Part shown: piece by piece, positions 44,493 to 54,875 of the stretch
Layout of the letters: each line of letters opens with the position of its first letter
Numbering within the stretch: the stretch's first letter is position 1
Source: Acidiluteibacter sp963716125
Lineage (GTDB): Bacteria > Bacteroidota > Bacteroidia > Flavobacteriales_E > Vicingaceae
Assembly (NCBI GenBank): GCA_963716125.1
Contig: OY970294.1
Location: forward strand, 1,240,001 to 1,304,000
Length of the DNA stretch: 64,000 nt
Direction: 5' to 3'
Position numbers and translations under genes: made by a program
The notes under the pieces: model-generated
Database searches by the model: none
Told to the model about the DNA's origin: nothing
The model's input: only the letters and a program-made list of their open reading frames with translations

Positions 44493-47400
44493 TTACTTTT
44501 GTGGCCTGCTGTCGTTGCTTATCAGAATCTGAACATTATGTTCTTTGCCATCATCAATCATGGTAATTTCGTTTCCTGCTTGCCTCACACCGTCAACAGT
44601 AACAAGACTTTCGTTTGAATCTTTTTTCTGTATGACTTCTAATTGATAGACCGTTTCCAGATATCGATAATGCACCTTAAATGATTCCCATTCTTCAGGA
44701 ATGCAAGGAGCAATTTTCAGCTTGTCGCCCTCCTGTTTCAGCCCAAGAAAAGATTCTATTATAAGTCGGTACAGCCAACTTGCTGAGCCTGTATACCAGG
44801 TCCATCCGCCACGCCCGGCATGGGGTTCACCTGCGTATACATCTGCCGCAAGAACATAAGGCTCCACTTTGTAGGTTGCAATGGCTTCTGAAGTTTTGCC
44901 GTGGTTAATTGGATTTATTAAGTTCAATAATTCCCATACCCGTTTATTGTCACCCAATTCTGCAAACGCCATGATCAACCATACTGCGGCATGTGTATAT
45001 TGTCCGCCATTCTCCCTTATTCCTGGCACATAACCTTTAATGTAACCGGGGTTTAAATCAGATTTATCGAATGGCGGGTCCAATAATTTAATTATTCCGG
45101 CATCTTTTTGTACCAGTTTTTTATAGGCCTCTTCCATGGCTGAATTTGCACGTTCAGTATCGCCTGCACCTGATAAAACCGACCAGCTTTGTGCTATGGA
45201 ATCTATCTTACATTCTTCATTTTCTGAAGACCCAAGAGGAGTGCCGTCGTCGAACCAGGCTCGTTTATACCATTTACCATCCCAAGCGTGCTTATTGATA
45301 TTTTCTTTTAGTTGCTGCGCTTCTTCTATACATTTATCAGCAAATGCAGCGTCATTGTGCAATCGTGCAGTAACAGCAAACTGGTTTAGTATTTCAAAAA
45401 GAAAAAAGGCCATCCATACACTTTCACCTTTGCCATCCTCGCCTACCTTATTGTAACCATCGTTCCAGTCTCCGCTTCCTATTAATGGTAATCCATGCTT
45501 GCCATAGTTGAATCCGTGTTTGATTGCCTGTACACAATGATCATAAATTGTTGCAGATTTAAGGGATGAAAGCGGGAGATCATAATACGATTCTTCTCCA
45601 GGGCTCAAAGGGCGTCCTTCAAGAAAAGTTGTTGTCTCTTCAAGCACGCCGGTGTCCCCGGTATGTAAAATATAGTGCGAAGTTACAAGCGGCAACCAAA
45701 GATAATCATCTGAGATCCGGGTGCGAACACCGCGACCGATAGGCGGATGCCACCAATGCTGAACATCACCTTCTTTAAACTGGTGCTCTGCACAAAGTAA
45801 AATTTGTTTGCGTGCAAGCTCTGGCGCAGCATTTAGCAGCGACAATACATCCTGCAACTGGTCTCTATAACCAAAAGCGCCCCCTGATTGATAGAATCCG
45901 CTTCGTGCCCAAAGCCTAGAGGATAGTGTTTGGTAGGTGAGCCAGCCGTTTGTAATCATATTAATTGCCACATCGGGAGTTTCCACCTGTACAGCACCAA
46001 GGGTGTGCTTCCAATAATTTTTAATTTTTTCAAATGACTCAAGGGCCACATCATTGCCTCTAAATTGTTTAATGATAGTTCTTGTATTGCGAATATCCCT
46101 TCCTGCGCCTAACCTGAAAATAATTTCCTGTTCCTCTTCATCTGCAATCTCGAATGGCACCTGTATTGCTGCACAGGGATCCAAAGCGAGCCCGGTCTTT
46201 CCGGAAAGATTTTGCCGTCGAAGACCTTTAGGATTTTGCAATGTACCGTTACGGCCAATAAATTCTGTACGGTCGGTGGTAACTGTTTTGTTCAAATAAT
46301 CCACATCGAAAAAAGCGACCCGGTTAGAAAATTCAGTATTATACTGATTTCTTGCTAATAGTGCCCCACTATCAGGATCCACCTCTGTTTGAATATGCAT
46401 GGCGGTTTTCATCCTGTTATCACCAAGTACCCACTCAATATAACCTGTTGCAGATAATTTACGTGGTCTACCGGATTGATTGCGAATTTTTAAAACAGTG
46501 AATTTCACCGCGGCCTCACTATCTACATATACTAGCATTTCCGAATGGATACCATCCTCTATATGTTCAAAAACACTATACCCAAAGCCGTGCCTAATTA
46601 TATAATTTGATTGTCCCCCAGCCGGAAGCAGTGTCGTTGACCAAAAATGCCCACTTTCTTCATCCCGCAAATAAAAGGCTTCGCCTCCCTTATCGGTTAC
46701 GGGGTCGTTATTCCATGGTGTGAGCCGCAATTCATGCGCATTTTCTGTCCATGTATATGCCGATCCGCTTTCTGAGATAACGGTTCCAAAATTTGGATTC
46801 GCAATTACATTTACCCAGGGCACGGGCGTTGTTTCTTTATTATCAATGGCAATAACATATTCGTTTCCATCAGCGGAAAAGCCACCCAATCCGTTGAAGA
46901 AAACCAGATCTTTTGGCAAAGGTATTTGGGTTAAAGCAGGGCTGTATGTTTTGGTCGCTACAATATCAGGTATCACTCCCTTTGCGATCTTTGTACGTTT
47001 AACATGATCCGTCAAGGTGCCGCCATTATCATCAATACTGACCCTTGCCACTGATTGAAACAAGATACGATCCTCAACTGATATCTGGTCCGAGGCTCGT
47101 ACAAAAATGCCCCCTGGCTTATCTTTTAGTTCGGGAGGTATGAGCGCCTCAATTTCATTTTGAAAATCCTTTCGATAAACGGTATGCTCCTCATTCCAGA
47201 TCACAAGATCGACCAATAGGCCTTTTATCCGCCAGTAAGCATGCGCCTGTATGAGTTGCTTTGCCAATTCCATATTGCTTTGTTTTTCAATTTTCAACAG
47301 AACAATCGGTAAGTCGCCCGAAATTGAATAGCCCCATAGGCCTGACTGCTGGCGATGATTGTTGATAAGTATGGAAGGATCTGCCCGTAATGCCGCATTG

Positions 47401-47696
47401 GAAAATAATATTGAGCTGGCTAACTGGCCATAAATTTGCGCCTCGGCTTCCGTGGCATTTATTTGCCGCAGTACCACCTGGCTGTGTGTCCAGGCCAATT
47501 CAAATACTCGTTGTTTATGATTTCTATCGTGGTATTTGTATATGAGGTCCTTGCAACTTTCTTTCGTTTCTGCAATACCTGTAACCATATCTATTGTAAC
47601 TACATCTTCGGGTTCCAGAGTTATTTTATACCGAATGGCTACAATTGGATCCAGTACTGAACCTTGAGTTCCGGATAGGGGATCTGAATTGTTCAT
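44493..47696 (-). CDS. C-terminal half of cyclic beta-1,2-glucan synthase (GH94 phosphorylase domain)
   Basis: 1067 aa from ATG 47696. It begins inside the GH94 N-terminal sandwich (LSGTQGSVLDPIVAIRYKITL) and continues with linker helices. The (alpha/alpha)6 barrel carries YRDQLQDVLSLL and GSGDWNDGYNKVG, whose Asp (near residue 742) is the general acid, and PYVLAADVYAGEPHAGRGGWTWYTGSASWLYRLI. In NdvB/Cgs this domain sets glucan chain length by phosphorolysis, releasing glucose-1-phosphate. It overlaps the first half by 71 bp in another frame. Alone it would resemble 1,2-beta-oligoglucan phosphorylase in size. Confidence 0.85.
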   Translation of the reverse strand: MNNSDPLSGTQGSVLDPIVAIRYKITLEPEDVVTIDMVTGIAETKESCKDLIYKYHDRNHKQRVFELAWTHSQVVLRQINATEAEAQIYGQLASSILFSNAALRADPSILINNHRQQSGLWGYSISGDLPIVLLKIEKQSNMELAKQLIQAHAYWRIKGLLVDLVIWNEEHTVYRKDFQNEIEALIPPELKDKPGGIFVRASDQISVEDRILFQSVARVSIDDNGGTLTDHVKRTKIAKGVIPDIVATKTYSPALTQIPLPKDLVFFNGLGGFSADGNEYVIAIDNKETTPVPWVNVIANPNFGTVISESGSAYTWTENAHELRLTPWNNDPVTDKGGEAFYLRDEESGHFWSTTLLPAGGQSNYIIRHGFGYSVFEHIEDGIHSEMLVYVDSEAAVKFTVLKIRNQSGRPRKLSATGYIEWVLGDNRMKTAMHIQTEVDPDSGALLARNQYNTEFSNRVAFFDVDYLNKTVTTDRTEFIGRNGTLQNPKGLRRQNLSGKTGLALDPCAAIQVPFEIADEEEQEIIFRLGAGRDIRNTRTIIKQFRGNDVALESFEKIKNYWKHTLGAVQVETPDVAINMITNGWLTYQTLSSRLWARSGFYQSGGAFGYRDQLQDVLSLLNAAPELARKQILLCAEHQFKEGDVQHWWHPPIGRGVRTRISDDYLWLPLVTSHYILHTGDTGVLEETTTFLEGRPLSPGEESYYDLPLSSLKSATIYDHCVQAIKHGFNYGKHGLPLIGSGDWNDGYNKVGEDGKGESVWMAFFLFEILNQFAVTARLHNDAAFADKCIEEAQQLKENINKHAWDGKWYKRAWFDDGTPLGSSENEECKIDSIAQSWSVLSGAGDTERANSAMEEAYKKLVQKDAGIIKLLDPPFDKSDLNPGYIKGYVPGIRENGGQYTHAAVWLIMAFAELGDNKRVWELLNLINPINHGKTSEAIATYKVEPYVLAADVYAGEPHAGRGGWTWYTGSASWLYRLIIESFLGLKQEGDKLKIAPCIPEEWESFKVHYRYLETVYQLEVIQKKDSNESLVTVDGVRQAGNEITMIDDGKEHNVQILISNDSRPQK

Positions 47697-50600
47697 GACC
47701 TGCTGGATTTACAATGGTGTTTCCACGACCAATAAATTTCATTCTATCGGTTTCATAGGATATTTCTTCAATATCTTTTCCTTCTATCGAAATCATATGG
47801 AACATCCAGGGCAACTTTTCTTCTACTGATTTTGGCCTGCGTGTGCAAAGAATAGCATGTTGAACGGGGAGTATCTCCGTCTGTACAAAGAGATTGCTAA
47901 ATGCGGGCTGTGAAACATCTGAAGCAGCAGGGGCGATCACAACTTCCGCATAACTCGTAACCACTATCGTTCTGCGTTTCTTTGAAAAATTTGAAATGCA
48001 GACCCTTCGCATTTCTATATCATCCTCGGGCGACACGACAATTTCGGTATGCGTTTCTATCTCGTTGTGGGTAGTGTGAAAGTCCACTCGGCCAAGAGAA
48101 AATACAGCTTCGTAATTTTCGGCTTTTTTAGCTGTTGGTTGATGTGTATTTGACCAGTATTCCCCGGTTTCCGAATCTTGAATATAACAAAATGCCCCCC
48201 AATTATCGCAGGTCACGTCTTCGCGCCAGCGGGTAACTGCAATATCCCTCCAACGACTGTAACCTGCCCCAGAATTTGTTATCATTACATGGTAATTGCC
48301 ATTGGACAATAACTGTACTTCAGGTATAGCAGTGTTTGGCGTATTGATGATCCGTGTAACCGCAGCACTTTCTACTAAATTAACATCTTCTATATCGGTA
48401 GTGTGTGCAAAAAAGGCTGTTGTTTTCGGAATACGTTCCTGCAACAATAAATGTATCGCCTTAAACTGGGGATCCAATTCAAAGAGTTTTTGCATTGGTT
48501 TATCAAGAAGCAGGTAGGCAAAAGACAGCAGGCTCATTCCCTGATGATGCGACATAAAGGAATAAACAATGGCACTGGATTTTCCACGGGGCAAACGGGA
48601 AGGCGTATAATCTATGGCTTCATAAAAGCCGTAGCGTCCCTCAAAGCCTTTTTCAGAAAGAAGTTCCAGGTTTTCACAGGCTTTTTCAGGTACGACCATC
48701 AATGCCATTGCCGATGCATAAGGAGCAATAACGGCATCTTCATCAAGTCCGCGTTTAAGCCCCAGCCCAGGATAGCCAAATGCACGATATTGATATTGGG
48801 AATCTGCATTTATCATATTGTATCCCGACTCTGAAATCCCCCAAGGCCGGCCTGTTTGTTTCCCATATAAAATCTGGCAGTTTACTACTGATTTGTAGGT
48901 TTGGTCAAGCAATGTATTTTCGAAAGTGGGCATTACTAAAAGAGGCATCAGGTATTCGAACATGGAACCGCTCCAGGAAAGCAATACAGAATGTCCATTC
49001 ATATTGGTAAGTAAACGCCCTAGTGCAAACCAACTTTCTTCTGGCAATTTTCCCTGGGCAATACCAATGTAGGTGCACAGCCTCGCCTCAGATGCCAAAA
49101 GATCATAGAAACTTGCATCCATGCGATGTTCCTGTACACTGTAACCTATGGTAAACAGGTTGCTTGATCTATCATAAAGAAAATCCCATTCCACATCTGC
49201 AAGTTGTTTGCACTGCCGTGCAAGATTTTCCGCTGTAGTAATTTGACCTTGCGCTTTGTCAATGGATTCTGTTAAGGCATTAAATAACAATTGAAGCCAT
49301 TCGTTTTCATCTGCTGTATTTCTTACGGTTTTTTGAAGAGTAGCCTCGTCTTGCAATGTCCGTGCTGCTTTTAATAATTCAATCAACGTTGAATTTACAT
49401 TTACAGAAACCAGCTCCGCAAACTTCGGGGGAGCGCTAGTCATTAAAAGCCATGGCGAAAAAATTTGAAATGCCTCGTTCACCTGCTCCAATTGCTCCCT
49501 GAGCGTTTGCTTCCACCAGTATGTTTCACTTTCAGTGTCATTACTTAATTTTTCAAAAATGGAAGCGAAACTTTTCGTTAAACCATCAAGATGCAATTTT
49601 ATTCCCTGAAACGTATTTGAATCATCATTATTTGCTGCATCCATATCCGTTTCAAATTGTTGCAGTAAGGGAATATCTTTTTTATCGAGCGTATCGGTAA
49701 GTGCAAGAAGTGTATCCCGAAGGCCTTGAAACAATTTTACACCCAAAATACTTTGACGTGGTATGTCAAGTAAGCCCTGTTTCAATATCAACAAATGGCC
49801 AACCAGGTTTCCGCTGTCTACGGTTGAAATATATTTTGGCAGCAGTGGTGCCAATGTTTTGGTATCATACCAATTATAAAAATGGCCCTTGTACCGTTCC
49901 ATTTTTTTCATCGTGCTTATCGTATTCTCTGTACGTTCAAGAAACTGCCCCGTAGTTATATAGCCAAAATCGTGAGCCGATACATTGGCAAGCAATGAAA
50001 GTCCAATATTGGTAGGAGATGTACGATGTGCTATCAATACAACGGGCTGTTCTTGGAAATTATCGGGAGGCAGCCAGTTGTCTTCCTGCCCCACAAAATG
50101 CTCAAAAAAGCTCCAAGTCTTTCTTGCCATTTTGTGAAGAAAAATATTTTGCCCGCCAGTAAGAACGGATGCTTCTTTCGGCAATGGTTTGCTTGTCCAC
50201 CAGGTAATAGTGGGAGCCAGAAGCCAGAGCAACAGGATAGGACCTGCTATGATTAACTCTTCAGGAGAATCGATAGATAGAAAAATAAAAACTACCGAAG
50301 CAAGTATAGGTTCTATCCACATAGCGGTATACGATGTGGACAGTGTTGAATGGGTAGTCATTTCCACGTTGGATGACTGGTTCCATTCAAGCAATTTTTT
50401 TCTTGTAATTGCCATTCTCCAAAGAGAAATCGATATTGCCTTTAAATTTGAAAATGCTTCCCAGGGCAGGCAAATAAGCGTAAATAAGGTTTTAAAAAAA
50501 ATATCCGCAATGCTACGCACGGAATTTTTAAGGTGGTGCGATAAGATGACGCCTTTCGGTTTCCTTATAGCTTCCCAAACCGATGTAATAAAGATCGGCG

Positions 50601-53190
50601 CTACAATGATCCCTGAAACTATAAGTGTCCAGAATAGGGAAGAAGCCAATACGATCCATCCTATTAATATAAGCGTTGTTAGTGCAGCCGGTACTAGGCT
50701 GCGCCGGATATTGTCGAATATTTTCCAGCGGGACAATGCCGAAATAGGATTTTTATGCCAATGTTTCCCTATCCCTGGAACGAAAGGCAAAAACCAGGAG
50801 AAAATTTGCCAGTCTCCACGAATCCAACGGGCGTATCTATGCATATCGGAATGGTAGCTGGCCGGATATTTTTCAAACAATTGCACATCGCTAATCAATC
50901 CTGACCGAAGATAGCAACCTTCAAGCAAATCATGGCTCAGAACTGTATTTTCAGAAAATCTGCCGTCCAATACTTTTATAAAAGTATCAACTTCATAAAT
51001 TCCTTTTCCAATAAACGAACCCTCGGCAAATAAATCCTGATAGACATCAGAAGATGCCCGGGTGTATGGATCCATGCCGGGCTCGTTACCGTGCAGACGG
51101 GTGTATATGGAACTGGTTTTATCTGGTAGGCTCACAGTTACCCTTGGCTGAAGGATGCCATAACCTTTAGTTACCCGTTGTTTTTTTTCATTGTACCATG
51201 CATGATTCAAAGGATGGGCCATAGTTCCAATTAACTTCCATGCCGATTCCAGCGGTAGTTGTGTATCTGCATCCAAAGTAATCACATATTTAATTTGTGT
51301 AAAAATGGATTGATTGCCTATGATCAAAGAAAAACGATCTTTTGAACTTCCCCGCAACAATGAATTGAGTTCAGAAAGTTTTCCCCGTTTTCTTTCATAG
51401 CCCATCCATGCATCCTCTTCCGGATTCCAGAAGCGGGGACGATGGAAAAGATAAAATAAGTCGGACTCTTCCCTTTTGTATTTTTTATTAAGTCCCTCAA
51501 TTTTTTGCTGGACCAAATCAACCAGGGCCTGGTCTTCTGGGAGTGTTTCTTCTGCAGCATCGGCAAAATCAGTTATTAAACCGAAATGCAAATTGGTGTT
51601 TCTATTGGCCAGGAAACGAATTTCCAATGATTCAATAAGTTTTTCTATTACCTCAATATTGTTCAGTATTGCCGGAATTACGACCAGGGTTCTAAACTCC
51701 GAGGGAATCTCTTTGGAAAAATCCATTCTTGGCAATAAATGCGGCTTCGTCAATAAAGTAGAAAAAAAGTTGACGACCGCTATTGCCAGCTGACTTATAC
51801 TTAGCAGTAAAAGAATGGCAATCGCCAAAAGGAACCAGGTATTTTGTGTATCGGAATATGCTCTTGCTAAAATAGCTGCACTTGTAACCAATGTGATTAA
51901 AAAGATAGCACCTAAATAAACTTTGAGTGTATGTTTTTTAAATGCGAGCCGAACACTTTCAAAAGCCGACACACGCATTTTGGCTCGCTTTTTTGTTTGG
52001 CCGACTCCTTGGTCTATAAGGTAATACCCCACATGTGATGTGCGATCATCAGTATTATTTTTTAACGTGTTTTCATGCATTAACTGAATGGCTATACATG
52101 CAACTTCATGCTCTGTTATTTTACTTTTTTTTGCAATATGCTCAACCACATGTCTGTAACGGTCACGGGTGGTGAAATCCATCGAACCATAAATCCCTCC
52201 ATTGTCTTCCCGGAGGGTTTGTTCAACACTGCTATTTGATTCAACAAAATTGCGCCAATCCATAGTGCCCAGCAAACGAAGGCTGCCAATGCTATTGCTT
52301 ATAGAAACCTGATCTGCTGCCTGCTTTTGGTTTTCGGCATTTATCAATTCGTTGCTTGTTAAGCCTCGTTCTGACAATTGCTGTTCTATCCAATTAAGGG
52401 CCAATGCCAAACCTGGGCCTTTTCCGCGTAATTGGCGTGTTAGTTCCGATACGAAAACGCTCACTATGGGGGGATTTGACCGGGACATATCTGCAATAAC
52501 GAGTAACAGGTTTTTAGGGTCATCTTCAGCCTTTTCAATCATTTGTTTCGCCCAATAATCGGCGAGTTTACCATCAATCATGTCAATGGCCACCCTCGCT
52601 GCAATGCGTCTTATATTTTCAATCAGTGCCAGACGGAGCATAAGTGGTATGGCCCATAATTCTCCCAATTTTAAATTTGTAACTGTTTGGTACGCTTTTA
52701 CAAAGCTGCCGAGAATCTCTATATTTATCCTTCCATCGCTATGAGAAATTATCTGAACGGCAATATCATAGATACGGGTCAATCTTCCGGAGGTATCCTC
52801 TAAAAGTTGAGGTAAGTCTTCACTATATTTTTTTGGGAAATGGAGTTTTGCAATACGGATATGTTCTTCTATCAGGTAGAAATTATCTATCAACCACTCT
52901 CCCGCAGGCGTAACCCGGTGTTTTTCTTTAATTGAACCTGTAAGTAGCTTGCGCACTTCGGTCAAAAGTTTTTCACTATCTGCTAATCGGGTAAGTAAAT
53001 GGTCTTCCGCAGGTTTGGTGCTCAACGTATGTCTTCCGGCCAAAGATTTTCCGAAAGTTTCCATCTGGCTGGCACTTAATAGCTGCGCCCGGATAGGTTC
53101 CTCCCCACGATAACTATCAGAACTGATAGTAGTGCGGTAGAAGTCCTTCATATTGGTTATTAGTTCGTGTGTGACAGGTATAAATTTCAT
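47626..53190 (-). CDS. N-terminal part of cyclic beta-1,2-glucan synthase (GT84 plus glycoamylase domain)
   Basis: 1854 aa. A long N-terminal helical region, membrane segments near 425-475, 820-870 and 960-1010, and between them a GT84 domain with LDADTQLP (about 640) and RWIRGDWQ. A glycoamylase-like domain (about 1340-1560) holds WSGSMFEYLMP, GRPWGISESGYN and SHHQGMSLLSFAYLL. The C-terminus enters the GH94 sandwich and ends at MKFIGRGNTIVNPAGHEQ, after which the reading departs from homology. Full NdvB proteins are about 2,800-2,900 aa; the two halves add up to that. It makes periplasmic cyclic glucan from UDP-glucose at the inner membrane. Confidence 0.87.
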   Translation of the reverse strand: MKFIPVTHELITNMKDFYRTTISSDSYRGEEPIRAQLLSASQMETFGKSLAGRHTLSTKPAEDHLLTRLADSEKLLTEVRKLLTGSIKEKHRVTPAGEWLIDNFYLIEEHIRIAKLHFPKKYSEDLPQLLEDTSGRLTRIYDIAVQIISHSDGRINIEILGSFVKAYQTVTNLKLGELWAIPLMLRLALIENIRRIAARVAIDMIDGKLADYWAKQMIEKAEDDPKNLLLVIADMSRSNPPIVSVFVSELTRQLRGKGPGLALALNWIEQQLSERGLTSNELINAENQKQAADQVSISNSIGSLRLLGTMDWRNFVESNSSVEQTLREDNGGIYGSMDFTTRDRYRHVVEHIAKKSKITEHEVACIAIQLMHENTLKNNTDDRTSHVGYYLIDQGVGQTKKRAKMRVSAFESVRLAFKKHTLKVYLGAIFLITLVTSAAILARAYSDTQNTWFLLAIAILLLLSISQLAIAVVNFFSTLLTKPHLLPRMDFSKEIPSEFRTLVVIPAILNNIEVIEKLIESLEIRFLANRNTNLHFGLITDFADAAEETLPEDQALVDLVQQKIEGLNKKYKREESDLFYLFHRPRFWNPEEDAWMGYERKRGKLSELNSLLRGSSKDRFSLIIGNQSIFTQIKYVITLDADTQLPLESAWKLIGTMAHPLNHAWYNEKKQRVTKGYGILQPRVTVSLPDKTSSIYTRLHGNEPGMDPYTRASSDVYQDLFAEGSFIGKGIYEVDTFIKVLDGRFSENTVLSHDLLEGCYLRSGLISDVQLFEKYPASYHSDMHRYARWIRGDWQIFSWFLPFVPGIGKHWHKNPISALSRWKIFDNIRRSLVPAALTTLILIGWIVLASSLFWTLIVSGIIVAPIFITSVWEAIRKPKGVILSHHLKNSVRSIADIFFKTLFTLICLPWEAFSNLKAISISLWRMAITRKKLLEWNQSSNVEMTTHSTLSTSYTAMWIEPILASVVFIFLSIDSPEELIIAGPILLLWLLAPTITWWTSKPLPKEASVLTGGQNIFLHKMARKTWSFFEHFVGQEDNWLPPDNFQEQPVVLIAHRTSPTNIGLSLLANVSAHDFGYITTGQFLERTENTISTMKKMERYKGHFYNWYDTKTLAPLLPKYISTVDSGNLVGHLLILKQGLLDIPRQSILGVKLFQGLRDTLLALTDTLDKKDIPLLQQFETDMDAANNDDSNTFQGIKLHLDGLTKSFASIFEKLSNDTESETYWWKQTLREQLEQVNEAFQIFSPWLLMTSAPPKFAELVSVNVNSTLIELLKAARTLQDEATLQKTVRNTADENEWLQLLFNALTESIDKAQGQITTAENLARQCKQLADVEWDFLYDRSSNLFTIGYSVQEHRMDASFYDLLASEARLCTYIGIAQGKLPEESWFALGRLLTNMNGHSVLLSWSGSMFEYLMPLLVMPTFENTLLDQTYKSVVNCQILYGKQTGRPWGISESGYNMINADSQYQYRAFGYPGLGLKRGLDEDAVIAPYASAMALMVVPEKACENLELLSEKGFEGRYGFYEAIDYTPSRLPRGKSSAIVYSFMSHHQGMSLLSFAYLLLDKPMQKLFELDPQFKAIHLLLQERIPKTTAFFAHTTDIEDVNLVESAAVTRIINTPNTAIPEVQLLSNGNYHVMITNSGAGYSRWRDIAVTRWREDVTCDNWGAFCYIQDSETGEYWSNTHQPTAKKAENYEAVFSLGRVDFHTTHNEIETHTEIVVSPEDDIEMRRVCISNFSKKRRTIVVTSYAEVVIAPAASDVSQPAFSNLFVQTEILPVQHAILCTRRPKSVEEKLPWMFHMISIEGKDIEEISYETDRMKFIGRGNTIVNPAGHEQFRSPIRNSRFSTGSNCSHSV

Positions 53191-53195
53191 TTATA

Positions 53196-54842
53196 TTATT
53201 TTTTTTTCAATGCTGCGTTTACGATGCTTTGACCTTCTTCAATAATTTTTTTTAAGTGCGTTTTACCAAGAAAACTTTCTGCATATATTTTATAGATATC
53301 CTCGGTTCCAGATGGACGGGCTGCAAACCATCCGTTTGCTGTTGTAACTTTTATGCCGCCAATAGCAGCGTCGTTTGCGGGGGCATTGGTACTGATAGTT
53401 TTAATTTTTTCGCCTGCTAACTCCTTGTGCTTTATTTGTTCTTTAGAAATTTTTTTTAGTTTTTCTTTTTGTTCTACTGTTGCTTTTGTTTCAATCCGGT
53501 CATAAACAGGATCGCCAAATTCCTTTGTGAGCTCATTATATAGGGTGCCAGGATCACGGCCTAGCTTTCCGGTTATTTCTGCCGAGAGCAGTGCTGGTAC
53601 AAATCCATCCTTATCTGTTGTCCAGACATTTCCATCCAATCTTGAAAAAGAGGCACCCGCGCTTTCTTCGCCACCAAAACAGAGTGATGCGTCGAGCAAA
53701 CCATCAACAAACCATTTAAAACCAACTGGTACTTCATAAAGCCGCCTTCCAAATTTTGCGGCAATGCGATCGATCAATTGAGTGCTGACGACCGTTTTGC
53801 CAATTGCTGCATTTTTTGCCCACAAAGGACGATGTTGCAGCAGATAAAAAATGGCAACGGATAGATAGTGATTGGGATTTAAGAGTCCCGCACTTTTGGT
53901 AACGATGCCATGCCGGTCGTAATCCGTATCGCAGGCAAAGGAAATATCAAATCGATCTTTCATATCAATCAAGCGCTGCATGGCATAGGGTGAAGACGGG
54001 TCCATGCGGATTTGCCCATCCCAATCCACTGTCATAAAACTAAAAGTAGGATCGACTATTTTATTGGTAACCGTCAAATCCAATTTATAACGCTCGGCAA
54101 TTGGCTCCCAATAATGCACTCCCGCTCCACCGAGCGGATCCACGCCAATGCTGATCTTCGAATTGCGGATGGTCTCCATGTCAATTATATTTTCAAGATC
54201 ATTTATATAGGCATTCATATAATTGTGGCGGTGTGTTGTGCTTGCACGAAGTGCTTTTTCAAAAGAAATTCTTTTTAAAGTTTTTAGATTTTCTTGAAGC
54301 AATCCGTTCGCCTTTTTTTGGATCCAATCGGTAACATCTTTTCCTGCAGGCCCTCCATTGGGTGGGTTGTATTTAAAGCCACCATCGTCAGGCGGGTTGT
54401 GTGAGGGCGTAATAACAATGCCATCGGCCAGACCTGTTTTCCGTCCGCGATTATATTTTAAAATAGCATGGGAAATAACAGGGGTAGGGGTGTATTGATC
54501 ACCTTCTGCAGTCATTATTTCCACTCCATTGGCTGCCAGCACTTCCATAGTGGTAGCAAAAGCCGGTGCTGAAAGTGCATGCGTATCAAAGCCCACATAT
54601 AACGGCCCATCAATTTTCTTTTCTTTGCGATAAAAACAGAGTGCCTGTGCAATGGCAAGTATATGCCTTTCATTGAAAGAGGTGTTGAATGCGGAACCAC
54701 GATGACCTGAAGTGCCGAAGGCAACACGTTGTTCCGGTACGGCAGTATCAGGTATGCCTGTGTAATATGTCGTAACAAGCCGCGGAATGTTAATCAATAT
54801 ATTTTGTTCTGCCGGTTTCCCTGCTAAAGGTGAGATTTTCAT
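53196..54842 (-). CDS. pgm: Alpha-D-glucose-phosphate phosphoglucomutase
   Basis: 548 aa, the length of the E. coli Pgm type. RVAFGTSGHRGSAF, the phosphoserine loop ITPSHNPPDDGGFKYNPP, metal-binding ACDTDYDRHGIVT, sugar loop FGGEESAGASF and C-terminal RPSGTEDIYKIYAES are all present. It interconverts glucose-1-P and glucose-6-P, linking the glucan synthase (5 bp downstream) to the zwf/pgi genes. Confidence 0.95.
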   Translation of the reverse strand: MKISPLAGKPAEQNILINIPRLVTTYYTGIPDTAVPEQRVAFGTSGHRGSAFNTSFNERHILAIAQALCFYRKEKKIDGPLYVGFDTHALSAPAFATTMEVLAANGVEIMTAEGDQYTPTPVISHAILKYNRGRKTGLADGIVITPSHNPPDDGGFKYNPPNGGPAGKDVTDWIQKKANGLLQENLKTLKRISFEKALRASTTHRHNYMNAYINDLENIIDMETIRNSKISIGVDPLGGAGVHYWEPIAERYKLDLTVTNKIVDPTFSFMTVDWDGQIRMDPSSPYAMQRLIDMKDRFDISFACDTDYDRHGIVTKSAGLLNPNHYLSVAIFYLLQHRPLWAKNAAIGKTVVSTQLIDRIAAKFGRRLYEVPVGFKWFVDGLLDASLCFGGEESAGASFSRLDGNVWTTDKDGFVPALLSAEITGKLGRDPGTLYNELTKEFGDPVYDRIETKATVEQKEKLKKISKEQIKHKELAGEKIKTISTNAPANDAAIGGIKVTTANGWFAARPSGTEDIYKIYAESFLGKTHLKKIIEEGQSIVNAALKKK

Positions 54843-54875
54843 TATTTGGTTATTATTTCATTAATTTATAAATAT

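Noticed and set aside
44493..47696. Stand-alone 1,2-beta-oligoglucan phosphorylase
   Set aside because: The size is close, but the preceding frame ends exactly where the glucan synthase homology continues here, so a split synthase is the simpler reading.
50189..50857. 222-codon plus-strand frame opposite the glucan synthase
   Set aside because: No domain or signal in it, and the opposite strand has an undoubted large enzyme.
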